DNA from: Micromonospora vinacea
Lineage (GTDB): Bacteria > Actinomycetota > Actinomycetes > Mycobacteriales > Micromonosporaceae
Assembly (NCBI RefSeq): GCF_015751785.1
Contig: NZ_JADOTY010000001.1
Coordinates: 4,836,001-4,900,000 of the forward strand
DNA length: 64,000 nucleotides
Direction of reading: 5' to 3'
This document shows positions 23,478 through 32,745 of the stretch, piece after piece. The notes beneath the pieces were generated by a model, which was not told the origin of the DNA, searched no databases, and saw nothing but the letters and a program-made list of their open reading frames with translations. Both the position numbers and the translations under genes were made by a program. How positions within the stretch are numbered: the stretch's first letter is position 1; each line of letters starts with the position of its first letter.

Positions 23478-25460
23478 ATGACGTCTGCTCCGTCGATCGC
23501 CGGTACCCGCGCTCGGGTCGCCAGCGTCCTGGTCGGTCTGCTGGTCGCGGCACTGCCCGCAGCGCCGGTGGTCGCCTCCCCGATCGCGGCGCAACCGGCG
23601 GCGGGGCACCGGCCACCGCCCGCGCACGTCGTGGGCGACAAGACGGTCCCCGCCTACTCCTACGCCGACGCGATCCGGGAGAGCGTCTGGGTGGAGACCC
23701 GCGCCGACACCGACGGAGACGGGGTGCGCGACCGGGTGGCGGTGGACCTCGTCCGGCCCCGGGAAGCCGCCACCGCCGGGGTCCGCGTACCGGTCATCAT
23801 GGACGCCTCGCCCTACTACCTCTGCTGCGGTCGGGGCAACGAGGGCGAGCTGAAGACGTACGACGCGGCCGGCGTGATCGCCAAGGCCCCGCTCTTCTAC
23901 GACAACTACTTCGTCCCGCGCGGGTACGCGTTCGCCGCCGTGGACCTCGCCGGCACCGCCCGCTCCACCGGCTGCGAGGACGTCGGCGGCCCGGCCGAGG
24001 TGGGCAGCGCCAAGGCCGTCGTCGACTGGCTCAACGGGCGGGCCCGCGCGTTCACCGCCGACGGCCGACCGGTGGACGCGGCTTGGAGCACCGGCCAGGT
24101 CGGCATGATCGGCAAGTCGTGGGACGGTTCGGTCGCCAACGGGGTCGCCGCGACCGGCGTGCCCGGGCTGGCGACCATCGTGCCGATCTCGGCCATCTCC
24201 AGCTGGTACGACTACATGCGCTACCAGGGGAACCTGCGGGCCGCCGACTACCCCGGCTTCCTGCACTCGTACGTCAACGGTCGCACCGACGACGCCTGCG
24301 CGGGCGTGCTGGCGCGGCTGCGCGCCGACAGCGCCGACGAGACCGGCGACTACAACCGGTTCTGGGCGCAGCGCGACTACCGGCCGTCGGCCGACCGGGT
24401 CCGGGCCAGCGTGTTCGTGGCGCACGGCGTCAACGACCTGAACGTCACGACCAACCAGTTCGCCCGCTGGTGGCAGGAGTTGGCCGACCAGGGTGTGCCC
24501 CGCAAGCTGTGGCTCTACCAGGCCGGCCACGAGGACCCTTTCGACGTGCGGCGGGCCGAGTGGGTGGCCGCCCTGCACCGCTGGTTCGACTACTGGTTGC
24601 AGGGGCTGCGCAACGGGGTGATGGGCGAGCCCCGGGTCGACCGGGAGACCGCGCCGGGCACGTGGACGACGCAACGGGACTGGCCTGCCCCCGGCGCCCG
24701 GGACGTCCGCGTTCCGCTCGGTGCCGGTGACGGCGTGACCGGCACCCTCGGTGGGCGCGGCGCGCGGCCGGGTCAGGAGCGGGCCTACCTCGACGAGTCA
24801 CTGACCGAGGCCGAGCTGGTCGCCGAGCCCGGTACCGCGACCGCCGGCCGGCTGGTCTTCCTCTCCGGCGCCCTCACCGCCCCGCTGCGGATCTCCGGCA
24901 GCCCCTCGGTGCGGCTGCGGGTCCGGGTGGATCGGCCGACCACCGAGCTGACCGCCCGGCTGGTCGACTACGGCACCGCCGAGCGGATCAGCTATGACAA
25001 CTCGGAGGGCGTCCGGACGCTGACGACCGAGTCCTGCTGGGGAGCCTCCACGGCGGCCGACGACGCCTGCTACCGGGACACCGAGGAGATCACCGCGGTC
25101 ACCGACCACGCCGTGTTGACCCGGGGGTGGCTCGACGCCGCCCATCACCGCTCGCTGCGGTTCAGCAGCCCGCTGCTCCCGGACCGGTGGTACACGGTGA
25201 CCGTGCCGCTGAACGCGTACGACGCGGTGCTGCCCGCCGGGCACGTACTCGGCCTGGTCCTTGGCCAGAGCGACCCGGAGTTCACCGAGACGAACGACCG
25301 GGACGCCACAGTGCGGGTCGATCTCGGCCGCAGTGAGCTGATCCTTCCGGCCGCCGGCCGCGTGGGGCTGCCCGCCGTCGATGTCGCACCGTCGGTGGTC
25401 ACCGCGCCGGCCGACCCGTCGGCGGCCCGCACGGCCCGTGACCCCCGGCAGGTGCCCTGA
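23478..25460 (+). CDS. Secreted Xaa-Pro dipeptidyl-peptidase (CocE/NonD hydrolase family)
   Basis: 660 aa. Signal peptide at 1-35 (VLVGLLVAALPAAPVVA). The alpha/beta hydrolase domain carries the nucleophile in GKSWDGSVANG, the acid in HGVNDLNVT and the histidine in AGHEDPF; the C-terminal beta-sandwich (about 400-620) is the X-Pro peptidase C-domain (YTVTVPLNAYDAVLPAGH). It should release X-Pro dipeptides from peptides outside the cell. ATG 23478 with GGGAGGA upstream; an earlier in-frame start is rejected because it would precede the signal peptide with an odd extension. Confidence 0.9.
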   Translation: MTSAPSIAGTRARVASVLVGLLVAALPAAPVVASPIAAQPAAGHRPPPAHVVGDKTVPAYSYADAIRESVWVETRADTDGDGVRDRVAVDLVRPREAATAGVRVPVIMDASPYYLCCGRGNEGELKTYDAAGVIAKAPLFYDNYFVPRGYAFAAVDLAGTARSTGCEDVGGPAEVGSAKAVVDWLNGRARAFTADGRPVDAAWSTGQVGMIGKSWDGSVANGVAATGVPGLATIVPISAISSWYDYMRYQGNLRAADYPGFLHSYVNGRTDDACAGVLARLRADSADETGDYNRFWAQRDYRPSADRVRASVFVAHGVNDLNVTTNQFARWWQELADQGVPRKLWLYQAGHEDPFDVRRAEWVAALHRWFDYWLQGLRNGVMGEPRVDRETAPGTWTTQRDWPAPGARDVRVPLGAGDGVTGTLGGRGARPGQERAYLDESLTEAELVAEPGTATAGRLVFLSGALTAPLRISGSPSVRLRVRVDRPTTELTARLVDYGTAERISYDNSEGVRTLTTESCWGASTAADDACYRDTEEITAVTDHAVLTRGWLDAAHHRSLRFSSPLLPDRWYTVTVPLNAYDAVLPAGHVLGLVLGQSDPEFTETNDRDATVRVDLGRSELILPAAGRVGLPAVDVAPSVVTAPADPSAARTARDPRQVP

Positions 25461-25659
25461 CCCGGCCCTGCCCGAGGCCGGTCCCGACTGGACACTCCGC
25501 GCGGTCGCTGAGTCACCCGCTGCTGCCCCGTCCGGCGCTGCGCGCAGGTCGGGGCAGGGTGTTCATCGTGCGCACCCGTTGCGTACGGCGGGTGTTCACC
25601 GCCTTCTCCGAGGCTCCTTGATCGAAAGAGCATTCGCTTGATCGAGGAGAGGCTCTCAC

Positions 25660-27171
25660 GTGAGAGACAAGCATCCCGAAGAGACCGAGCACGCGCAGCT
25701 GTCCCGGCGCAAGCTGGTCAAGTACGCGGGCGTCGGCGCGACGCTGGCCGCGGCCAGCCCACTGGTCGGCGCCGGTGCGGCGTGGGCCGACGAGGACCGC
25801 CGGCCGGGTGACGACGACAAGACCGACCGGGGTAACTCCAGGAACCGGACGTGGCGCGCGGGCGACCACCACATCCACTCCGAGTACAGCGGCGAGTTCG
25901 ACACCACGAAGTCCCCGATCGTCTTCCACAAGGGCGCGGACGCGGTCTACCCGATCGTCACCAACGCCATCATGGCGAAGAACTTCGGTCTGACCTGGGC
26001 GATGTGCACCGACCACGGTGGACCCACCCACTCGAAGGTGAACATCGAGCAGGCGTACCCCGACCTGCTGCGCTCCCGCAAGCTGGTCCCCGAGGTGCTC
26101 CAGTTCTGGGGCATGGAGTTCGACGCGCCCTCGCTGGACCACCACACGCTGATGATCCCGCGCCACGACGACGAGGCGAAGCAGCTCTTCGAGCTGGAAA
26201 GCCGGTTCGCCAAGTACGACGCATTCCCCACCGACCCGGCCCGCGACACCGAGGCCAAGATGGTGGAGTTCCTCAAGGTCGCCCGGGGCATGCCGCACAA
26301 GCCGCTGGTGATCGCCCACCACGCGTCGCGTTCGGCGCCCGGTCTCGGCGTCTACGGTCAGGACACCCCGCGCGAGTTCCGCAACGGCAACAACGCCGCG
26401 CCGGACGTCTACATCGGCTTCGAGGGAGCGCCCGGCCACCAGGCCGGCCCGCTCAACGGTGGCAAGCGGGGCGGGTACGGAAACCACCCCACCTACGGTG
26501 GCTTCGACCAGATGACCGCTCGGGTCGGCGGCCTGTGGGACTCACTGCTCGGCGAGGGCCGGCGCTGGTGGATCACCGCGACCTCGGACTCGCACGTGCA
26601 CTGGACCCGCGGCGGCTCGGACTTCTGGCCGGGCGAGTACAGCAAGACGTACGTGCACGCCCGCCAGGACTACGGCGACATCATGGACGGCCTGCGCAAC
26701 GGCCGGATCTGGGTCACCACCGGCGACCTGATCCGCAGCCTCGACGTCACCGCCACCTCTCAGGGCAGGACCGCCGAGGTGGGCGAGACGATCACGGTGA
26801 GCCGTCGTAGCCGTACCGATGTCGAGATCGAGATCACGTTCCGCCCGCTCGGCGGGGTGAACGCGAACGGCGACCGGCCCGAGGTCCGCCGGGTCGACCT
26901 GATCGTCGGCCAGATCACCGGCCCGAGCGCCAGCCTGGACGCCGACACCAACCCCACCACCAAGGTGGCGGCCCGGTTCGGCCCGCGGGACTGGCGTCGG
27001 CACGGCGACAGCTACGTCATCCGGCACACCCTGCGCAATGTCGAGGCGGACACCTACGCGCGGGTGCGCGGCACCAGCACCGACGAGGCCGAGCCGCTCG
27101 CCGACGGGCTGGAGAGCCCGTGGGACGACCTGTGGTTCTACTCGAACCCGGTCTTCGTGCACGTGCGCTGA
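25660..27171 (+). CDS. Tat-exported PHP-domain phosphoesterase-like protein
   Basis: 503 aa. The Tat signal is SRRKLVKYAGVGATLAAASP ending AWADE. The mature part starts with metal-ligand sequence WRAGDHHIHSEYSGEF, then MCTDHGGPTHSKVN, IAHHASRSAPG and ITATSDSHVHWTRGG, the ordered histidines and aspartates of PHP metal-dependent phosphoesterases. A beta-rich C-terminal domain follows (about 375-503). Export by Tat fits a cofactor-loaded enzyme. The substrate is unknown. GTG start behind GAGGAGAG. Confidence 0.82.
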   Translation: MRDKHPEETEHAQLSRRKLVKYAGVGATLAAASPLVGAGAAWADEDRRPGDDDKTDRGNSRNRTWRAGDHHIHSEYSGEFDTTKSPIVFHKGADAVYPIVTNAIMAKNFGLTWAMCTDHGGPTHSKVNIEQAYPDLLRSRKLVPEVLQFWGMEFDAPSLDHHTLMIPRHDDEAKQLFELESRFAKYDAFPTDPARDTEAKMVEFLKVARGMPHKPLVIAHHASRSAPGLGVYGQDTPREFRNGNNAAPDVYIGFEGAPGHQAGPLNGGKRGGYGNHPTYGGFDQMTARVGGLWDSLLGEGRRWWITATSDSHVHWTRGGSDFWPGEYSKTYVHARQDYGDIMDGLRNGRIWVTTGDLIRSLDVTATSQGRTAEVGETITVSRRSRTDVEIEITFRPLGGVNANGDRPEVRRVDLIVGQITGPSASLDADTNPTTKVAARFGPRDWRRHGDSYVIRHTLRNVEADTYARVRGTSTDEAEPLADGLESPWDDLWFYSNPVFVHVR

Positions 27172-27262
27172 CCGAGCGCGACAGCGACATCGCGGGCCTG
27201 TCCGGCACCGCTCGACGGACGACGTCGGGCGCAGCGGGGCGGGCCCGCCCGGTCGTATCCGG

Positions 27263-27856
27263 TCACTCGGGGCTGCGGCGGCGGGCCCGGGGGGTGGTGG
27301 TTCGCCCGCTGCGCACCGCCGCGGCTCCGGTCCGGCGGGCCGCGGGCGTGGGGTCGGCCTGCACCTGTGTCACCACCTCGCAGAGGTCGCGCAGTGGGTC
27401 CATCGCCTGGGCCGAGCAGGCGACCTTCTGCAGCAGTGACCGCAGCGTCGCCGACTCGGTCGGCGTGAGCGCCCCCAGCAGGTGCGACTCGACCTGCCGC
27501 AGTGCCAACCGCCGCTGGTCCCAGGCGGCACGACCGGCGTCGGTGACCTCGATCAGCCGGTTGCGCCGGTCGGCCGGATCCGCGCGCCGGACGACGAACC
27601 CGGGCCGCTCCAGGTCGTCGATCAGGTACGTGAGGACGGTGCGGTCGATGCCGATCTCCTCGGCGATCGCGCCCTGGTTTCGGGCCGGCCCGTTGCTGGC
27701 CGCGGTGAGCAGTTGGTAGCCGCGCGGGCCACCGGGAAAGTCGGTGAGCGCGTGCTCGGCCGCCCGGATGTAGCCGCGGAAGACGATCCCGAGCATCCAG
27801 CCCAGGTCGTCGTCGAGCGGATCGGGCCGGTCCGGCCGGCGAGTGGCACCCGTCAT
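27263..27856 (-). CDS. MarR-family transcriptional regulator
   Basis: 197 aa. The winged helix is seen in GPARNQGAIAEEIGIDRTVLT, LIDDLERPGFVVRRADPADRR (the DxRxR wing) and NRLIEVTDAGRAAWDQ. An arginine-rich C-terminal tail (about 165-197) is unusual for the family and may add DNA affinity. Divergent from the LLM-hemerythrin gene, with two matching operator-like sites between them, so it is likely its repressor. Confidence 0.88.
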   Translation of the reverse strand: MTGATRRPDRPDPLDDDLGWMLGIVFRGYIRAAEHALTDFPGGPRGYQLLTAASNGPARNQGAIAEEIGIDRTVLTYLIDDLERPGFVVRRADPADRRNRLIEVTDAGRAAWDQRRLALRQVESHLLGALTPTESATLRSLLQKVACSAQAMDPLRDLCEVVTQVQADPTPAARRTGAAAVRSGRTTTPRARRRSPE

Positions 27857-27884
27857 CCCCCGACAATACCGCAGTCAAGCAGAC

Positions 27885-27917
27885 CTTGTTGGCACAAGAT
27901 GTTCTGTGTGGCATAAG
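27885..27917. promoter_or_regulatory. Twin MarR operator sites
   Basis: CTTGT-TGGC-ACAAG (27885-27898) is a perfect 5-bp inverted repeat. CTGTG-TGGC-ATAAG (27904-27917) is a weaker second copy whose centre is 19 bp away. They lie between the divergent MarR and LLM-hemerythrin genes. Confidence 0.5.
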
Positions 27918-27970
27918 GTTAAGGCCACGACGCATCACCCGAGGCGTCGGGTGAATCGGGAGGCTCGCAG

Positions 27971-29542
27971 ATGAGCGACTACGGCCACGACCTGGTCTTC
28001 GGATCCTTCGTCACGCCCAGCGCTGGCAATCCGGACCGCACTGTCGGCGTCGCTGTCCTGGCCGAGCAGGTCGGGCTGGACCTGGTCACCTTCCAGGATC
28101 ACCCGTACCAGCCGGCGTTCCTCGACACCTGGACGCTGCTGAGCTTCGTGGCGGCCCGCACCAGCCGGGTGCACCTGGCGGCGAACGTGACGAACCTGCC
28201 ACTGCGCCCGCCGGCGGTGCTCGCCCGCAGCGTGGCCAGCCTGGATCTGCTCAGCGGTGGCCGGATCAGCCTCGGCCTCGGAGCGGGGGCGTTCTGGGAT
28301 GCCATCGAGGCGATGGGCGGCCGACGGCTGAACCCCGGCCAGGGTGTGCGAGCACTGGAGGAGGCCATCGAGGTCGTCCGTCAGCTCTGGGACGCCGAGA
28401 CGCGTGGCGGAGTGCGGGTCGACGGCGAGTTCTACCGGGTCGTCGGCGCCAAGCGTGGACCCGCTCCGGCCCACCCGGTGCCGATCTGGCTGGGCGCGTA
28501 CAAGCCCCGGATGCTCCAGCTCACCGGGCGTCGGGCCGACGGCTGGCTGCCCACGCTGGGCTACCTTCAGCCCGGTGACCTGAGCAAGGGCAACGAGATC
28601 ATCGACGACGCCGCGCAGCAGGCCGGCCGATCCCCACAGGACGTGCGTCGGCTGCTCAACATCGCCGGAGAGTTCTCCGCCGTCGGGAGCGGCCCGCTGA
28701 ACGGGCCCGCCGAGCAGTGGGCCGAGGAGTTGGCCGAGCTGGCACTGGTAGACGGCGTCGGAACCTTCATCCTCGGCAGCGACGACCCCGACGACCTGCG
28801 CCGCTTCGCCGGCGAGGTGGCCCCCGCCGTCCGCGAGCTGGTCGCCGCCGAACGTGACCGGGGTGCGGCTCCGGCTGCGACTCCAGAGCCGGAGCGGGTC
28901 GTCGCGTCGCCGGCCCGGTCGAGCCACGCCACCGCGAGCGGCGGTACCTTCGCCGTGGTGCCGACCCCGGACGACGGCGTACGGCGAAGCGAGCAGCAGG
29001 TGTGGGACGAGTCGACCCGGCCGACCGGGCCCGCGCCCGACCCGGAGCGCACCTACACCCCCCAGGAGCAGGCCACCGGCGCGCACCTCGTGCAGATCCA
29101 CGACGGCCTGCGCGCCGAGCTGGCCCAGATCCACGACCTGATCGAGCAGGTGGCGGCCGGCGAGATCGACGCCGGCGCGGCCCGGTCCCACATCAACACG
29201 ATGACCATGCGGCAGAACCGGTGGACACTCGGCGTCTACTGCGAGTCGTACTGCCGCATCGTCACCACCCACCACACGATCGAGGACCAGTCGCTCTTCC
29301 CCCGGTTGCGGGCGCGCGACCCCCGACTCAACCCCGTGGTCGACCGGCTGGAGCAGGAGCACCACGCCATCCACGACGTGCTGGAGGGTGTCGACAGAGC
29401 CCTGGTCGCGTACGTCGGGTCTCCGGACGGCATCGCCGAGCTGCGCGCCGCGGTGGACCTGCTGACCGACGCCCTGCTGTCGCACCTCAGCTACGAGGAG
29501 CGGGAACTGGTCGAGCCGCTGGCGCGGCTGGGCATCGCCTGA
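27971..29542 (+). CDS. LLM-class flavin/F420 oxidoreductase fused to a hemerythrin-like domain
   Basis: 523 aa. Residues 1-290 are a luciferase-like monooxygenase barrel (DLVTFQDHPYQPAFLD, RISLGLGAGAFWDAIEAMGG, PVPIWLGAYKPRML), a group that in actinobacteria usually uses F420 or FMNH2. A proline/alanine-rich linker (about 295-360) leads to a hemerythrin HHE domain with ligands in LVQIHDGLRAEL, TTHHTIEDQSLFP, EQEHHAIHDVLE and SHLSYEERELVEP. Hemerythrin could supply or sense oxygen for the oxidoreductase; this is inference. GGGAGG precedes the ATG. Probably controlled by the divergent MarR regulator. Confidence 0.9.
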   Translation: MSDYGHDLVFGSFVTPSAGNPDRTVGVAVLAEQVGLDLVTFQDHPYQPAFLDTWTLLSFVAARTSRVHLAANVTNLPLRPPAVLARSVASLDLLSGGRISLGLGAGAFWDAIEAMGGRRLNPGQGVRALEEAIEVVRQLWDAETRGGVRVDGEFYRVVGAKRGPAPAHPVPIWLGAYKPRMLQLTGRRADGWLPTLGYLQPGDLSKGNEIIDDAAQQAGRSPQDVRRLLNIAGEFSAVGSGPLNGPAEQWAEELAELALVDGVGTFILGSDDPDDLRRFAGEVAPAVRELVAAERDRGAAPAATPEPERVVASPARSSHATASGGTFAVVPTPDDGVRRSEQQVWDESTRPTGPAPDPERTYTPQEQATGAHLVQIHDGLRAELAQIHDLIEQVAAGEIDAGAARSHINTMTMRQNRWTLGVYCESYCRIVTTHHTIEDQSLFPRLRARDPRLNPVVDRLEQEHHAIHDVLEGVDRALVAYVGSPDGIAELRAAVDLLTDALLSHLSYEERELVEPLARLGIA

Positions 29543-29584
29543 TCAACGCGGCACCGCCGGCTCGGGGTTGCCCCGATCTAATCT

Positions 29585-29598
29585 GAGAGACTACTCTC
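29585..29598. promoter_or_regulatory. Operator and -10 of the ArsR-type regulator gene
   Basis: GAGAG-ACTA-CTCTC is a perfect inverted repeat that overlaps TACTCT (29592-29597), a -10 placed 7 bp before the ATG at 29604. A protein bound here would block transcription directly, and the message would be leaderless. Confidence 0.5.
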
Positions 29599-29603
29599 GA
29601 AAC

Positions 29604-30224
29604 ATGTCTCTCAAGAATCCGTACGGGGATTTCGAGATCACCGAGCCGCAGGCGCTGCGGGCGCTGGCCCACCCGGTGCGCCTGGCGATCCTCGAACACC
29701 TGCAACGGCACGGCCCGGCCACGGCGACCGGACTCTCACCGCACGTCGGCGCCACACCGTCGGTGGTCAGCTGGCATCTGCGGCACCTCGCGACGTTCGG
29801 CCTGGTCCATGACTGGGATGGCGCCACCAGCAAGCGGGAACGCTGGTGGCAGGCCGTCGCCCGGGGCTTCCGCTTCACCGCGTCCGACAGTGTCGAGGGA
29901 CAGTCCGCGAGCCAACAGCTGCGCGCGGAGATGTTCGCCCGCAACGCCGACGCACCCCAGCAGTGGCTGCTGCACGAGGAACCCCGACTGGAACCGGAGT
30001 GGCGCGCGCTGGCCGGCATGGCCGACACCCGGTTCGTGGCCACCGCCGACGAATTGCGGCAACTGGAGGAGTCGATCGAAGAGCTGATCGCTCCATACGT
30101 GCGGCGCAAGGAGGCGTCGGCCCCGGACGGCGCGCGGATCGTCCGGATGCTGCGCTACCTCCTGCCCGAGCCGGGGGACGAAGCCTCGACCGAGCCCGGC
30201 GACGACGACGCGGCCACGTCGTGA
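29604..30224 (+). CDS. ArsR-type winged-helix regulator
   Basis: 206 aa. The DNA-binding part reads ALRALAHPVRLAILEHLQ, GATPSVVSWHLRHLATFGLV, then wing KRERWWQAVARGFRF. The rest is helical and acidic at the end. No metal-binding ELCV motif, so not a metal sensor. ATG 29604 is favoured over an upstream start because the -10 and operator lie directly before it. The stop overlaps the MFS gene start (GTGA, 30221-30224); this pairing of a winged-helix regulator and an exporter is a familiar efflux unit. Confidence 0.87.
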   Translation: MSLKNPYGDFEITEPQALRALAHPVRLAILEHLQRHGPATATGLSPHVGATPSVVSWHLRHLATFGLVHDWDGATSKRERWWQAVARGFRFTASDSVEGQSASQQLRAEMFARNADAPQQWLLHEEPRLEPEWRALAGMADTRFVATADELRQLEESIEELIAPYVRRKEASAPDGARIVRMLRYLLPEPGDEASTEPGDDDAATS

Positions 30225-31495
30225 CCGCCACCGGCACTGCGAGCGCCACCGGCGCCGTGCCTCCGCCGGCCCTGCACCGCGACCGGCGGTTCCGCACCTT
30301 CTGGGCCGGCGAGACGATCTCCCAGTTCGGCGACCGGGTCAGCGAACTGGCTCTACCGCTGATCGCCGTCACCCTGCTCACCGCGACACCCGTGCAGGTC
30401 AGTGTCCTCACCGCGCTGATCTGGCTGCCCAACCTGCTGGGCCTGTTCCTCGGTGCGTGGGTGGACCAACGCACCCACAAGCGGCGACTCCTGATCATCG
30501 CGGACCTGGTCCGCGCCGCGGTGCTGCTCAGCCTGCCGGTGGCCTACCTGTTCGACGCGATCACCCTCACCCAGCTCTACCTGGTGGCACTGCTCACCGG
30601 CCTCGGAGCGGTGCTGTTCGCCATGGCGCGTCAGGCCTTCTTCGTCGCCCTGGTGCCCCGATCGGCGTACGTGGACGCGACCAGCAAACTGAGCATGAGC
30701 CGATCGCTGTCCTTCATCGCCGGCCCCGCCGTCGGCGGTGGGCTGGTCCAGGCGCTCAGCGCGCCGGTCGCGATCCTCGTCGACGCGGTGTCGTTCCTCG
30801 GCTCCGCGCTGCTGCTCCGCCGCATCCCGGTGACCGAGGCGCCTCCGCCGCCGCGTCAGACGTCCACTCTCGGCCTGGTCCGCGAAGGGCTCGTGCTGGT
30901 GCTGCGCCACCCCGTGCTGCGGGCCGCCCTCGGCTGCACCAGCACTGTCAACTTCTTCACCTTCATCACCGGCGCGCTGCTGGTGCTCTACGCCAGCCGG
31001 GACCTCGACCTGTCCGCCGGCGCGATCGGCGTCGCCCTCGGGTTCGGGGCACTCGGCGGGCTCGCGGGCGCGGCGCTCGCCCCACGGATCTCCCGCGCCA
31101 TCGGATTGGGCCGCACCGCCATGATCGGCGCGGTGCTCTTCCCCGCGCCGCTGGCGCTGACCGCGCTGGTGACCGGCCCCACCTGGACCAAGGTGGCCAT
31201 GCTGGCGGCCATCGAGCTGGTCTCCAGCGTCGGGGTGATGCTGATGGACGTGAACCTCAACGCCCTGCTCACCGCCGTGACACCCGACGACGCGCGAGGA
31301 CGCCGGGCCGGTGCCTACAGTGCCGTCAACTACGGCATCCGACCGCTCGGCGCGCTGGTCGGTGGCGCGTTGGGCACCACCATCGGGCTGCGACCCACCC
31401 TGGCCATCGCCGGCCTGGGTGGCGTGCTCGCCGTGCTCTGGCTGGTCGCGTCGCCGGTGCGCCACATCAGAACCCTCGACGAACCGGCGGCCTGA
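30221..31495 (+). CDS. Major facilitator superfamily exporter
   Basis: 424 aa with about 12 membrane segments, of the Enterobactin/macrolide exporter-like group: FRTFWAGETISQFGDRVSEL at the start is a signature of these MFS_3-type proteins, with GAWVDQRTHKRRLLI as the cytosolic loop 2-3 motif and YSAVNYGIRPLGALVGG late. It should expel a small molecule using the proton gradient. GTG 30221 overlaps the regulator stop, so the two are co-translated and likely co-induced by the exported drug. Confidence 0.88.
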   Translation: MTATGTASATGAVPPPALHRDRRFRTFWAGETISQFGDRVSELALPLIAVTLLTATPVQVSVLTALIWLPNLLGLFLGAWVDQRTHKRRLLIIADLVRAAVLLSLPVAYLFDAITLTQLYLVALLTGLGAVLFAMARQAFFVALVPRSAYVDATSKLSMSRSLSFIAGPAVGGGLVQALSAPVAILVDAVSFLGSALLLRRIPVTEAPPPPRQTSTLGLVREGLVLVLRHPVLRAALGCTSTVNFFTFITGALLVLYASRDLDLSAGAIGVALGFGALGGLAGAALAPRISRAIGLGRTAMIGAVLFPAPLALTALVTGPTWTKVAMLAAIELVSSVGVMLMDVNLNALLTAVTPDDARGRRAGAYSAVNYGIRPLGALVGGALGTTIGLRPTLAIAGLGGVLAVLWLVASPVRHIRTLDEPAA

Positions 31496-31529
31496 GGGCT
31501 CTGGCGGCTCTTCATCGTGCCACCCCAGG

Positions 31530-32225
31530 TCAGGCCGCCTCCGCCAACAGAATCCGGGCCAGCTCGGCGGGCTGGGAGAACATCGGCCAGTGGCCGGTGT
31601 CCATGGTGACCAGTCGCCAGCGGTCGCTGGTCAGCAGGCTGGCCACCGTGTCGTTGGGCTCAGGCCCGTCGAGCAGGCATTTGATGTAAGTCGCCGGCAG
31701 CTCACCCAGCGGTCGGCTCAGCACGGCCGGCTCGGTCAGCGTGGCGCCCGGGTGCGGAGTGGCGCCTCCGAGCAGGCGGGCGATCTGCTCGTCAGTGAGA
31801 CCCTGACCGTCGACGTCGGCCACGCTGGCCGGAGCCCAATCGCCGCCGTTGTCGGCGAGTTGCGCCTCGAAGGCCGCCTGGCCCTGCCACCAGCCGGAGG
31901 CGAACGACCCACCGTCGACCGGCACCTCGGAATCCACGAAGACCACCCGGCTCAACCGGTCGCCGATCCGCTCGGCGGCCTGGCCCACCGGAATGCCCGC
32001 GTAGCTGTGCCCGACCAGCACCACACCACGCAGGTCGTGGCGCTCGACCTCGTCGACGATGTCCTGCACGTGGGTCTGCTGCCCGGCGGGCACGCCCCGC
32101 TTCTCGGCGAGACCGGAGAGGGTCAACGCGTGGACGCCGTGGCCGGCCGCCCGCAGTGGTGCCACCACCTCGTCCCATGCCGACGATCCCAGCCACGCCC
32201 CCGCCACCAGTACGAATTCAGCCAT
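31530..32225 (-). CDS. Alpha/beta hydrolase (EstC/salicylate-esterase-like)
   Basis: 231 aa. Opens with FVLVAGAWLGSSAWDEVV (oxyanion region of the hydroxynitrile lyase/SABP2-like group), nucleophile elbow VLVGHSYAGIPVG, acid region late (LLDGPEPND), and catalytic histidine in VTMDTGHWPMFSQP. Likely an esterase with unknown substrate. I chose ATG 32225; an upstream start adds a cysteine/arginine-rich stretch of no resemblance. Convergent with the MFS exporter. Confidence 0.87.
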   Translation of the reverse strand: MAEFVLVAGAWLGSSAWDEVVAPLRAAGHGVHALTLSGLAEKRGVPAGQQTHVQDIVDEVERHDLRGVVLVGHSYAGIPVGQAAERIGDRLSRVVFVDSEVPVDGGSFASGWWQGQAAFEAQLADNGGDWAPASVADVDGQGLTDEQIARLLGGATPHPGATLTEPAVLSRPLGELPATYIKCLLDGPEPNDTVASLLTSDRWRLVTMDTGHWPMFSQPAELARILLAEAA

Positions 32226-32265
32226 GGGCGGGACCCTAGCGGCACCCTCCGACAGCCCCGACGCG

Positions 32266-32646
32266 TCAGGACCAGGTGCGGGCCTCGGCGGCGAAGAGCT
32301 CCGGCGGGCTCTCCACCGGCAACACGCAGAGCAGGTGACCACCGGGCGCCCGCAGGACCCGACACTCGAGCCACTGCGACACCTCGGTGGCGCCCAGACC
32401 GATCAACCGCGCGGTCTCGGCCGGCACGTCGTCGGTTTCGATGTCGAGGTGGAAGCGCGGCACGTCGTCGACCGCCTGGACCGCGGCGACCAGCCCTGGC
32501 AGCGCCTCGTGCAGACCGATGAACTGCGGCTCGGCAGGATGGGACCGGGTGCTGACGCCGAGCGCCGCCGACCAGAACTCCGCCGCCCGGGCGGCCTCCG
32601 CCTCAGGCGCGTCGATCAGCAGCGCGTACACGCGGCTTCGGTGCAT
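32266..32646 (-). CDS. VOC/glyoxalase-fold protein
   Basis: 126 aa, one vicinal-oxygen-chelate module pair: YALLIDAPEAEAARAAEFWS, PRFHLDIETDDVPAETARL, APGGHLLCVLPV. The histidine and glutamate in FHLDIE would be metal ligands. Role unknown; such proteins often give drug or aldehyde resistance. It lies 40 bp before the hydrolase gene on the same strand and may be co-transcribed. Confidence 0.8.
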   Translation of the reverse strand: MHRSRVYALLIDAPEAEAARAAEFWSAALGVSTRSHPAEPQFIGLHEALPGLVAAVQAVDDVPRFHLDIETDDVPAETARLIGLGATEVSQWLECRVLRAPGGHLLCVLPVESPPELFAAEARTWS

Positions 32647-32745
32647 GCCGGCCAGGGTATCGAGGATCCGGGGGTGCCGCTCGACGGCTGCCCGCGTTTC
32701 GACGCTACCTGAGCAGGCACTGAGGTACGCGACCCGGGCCGGCGC

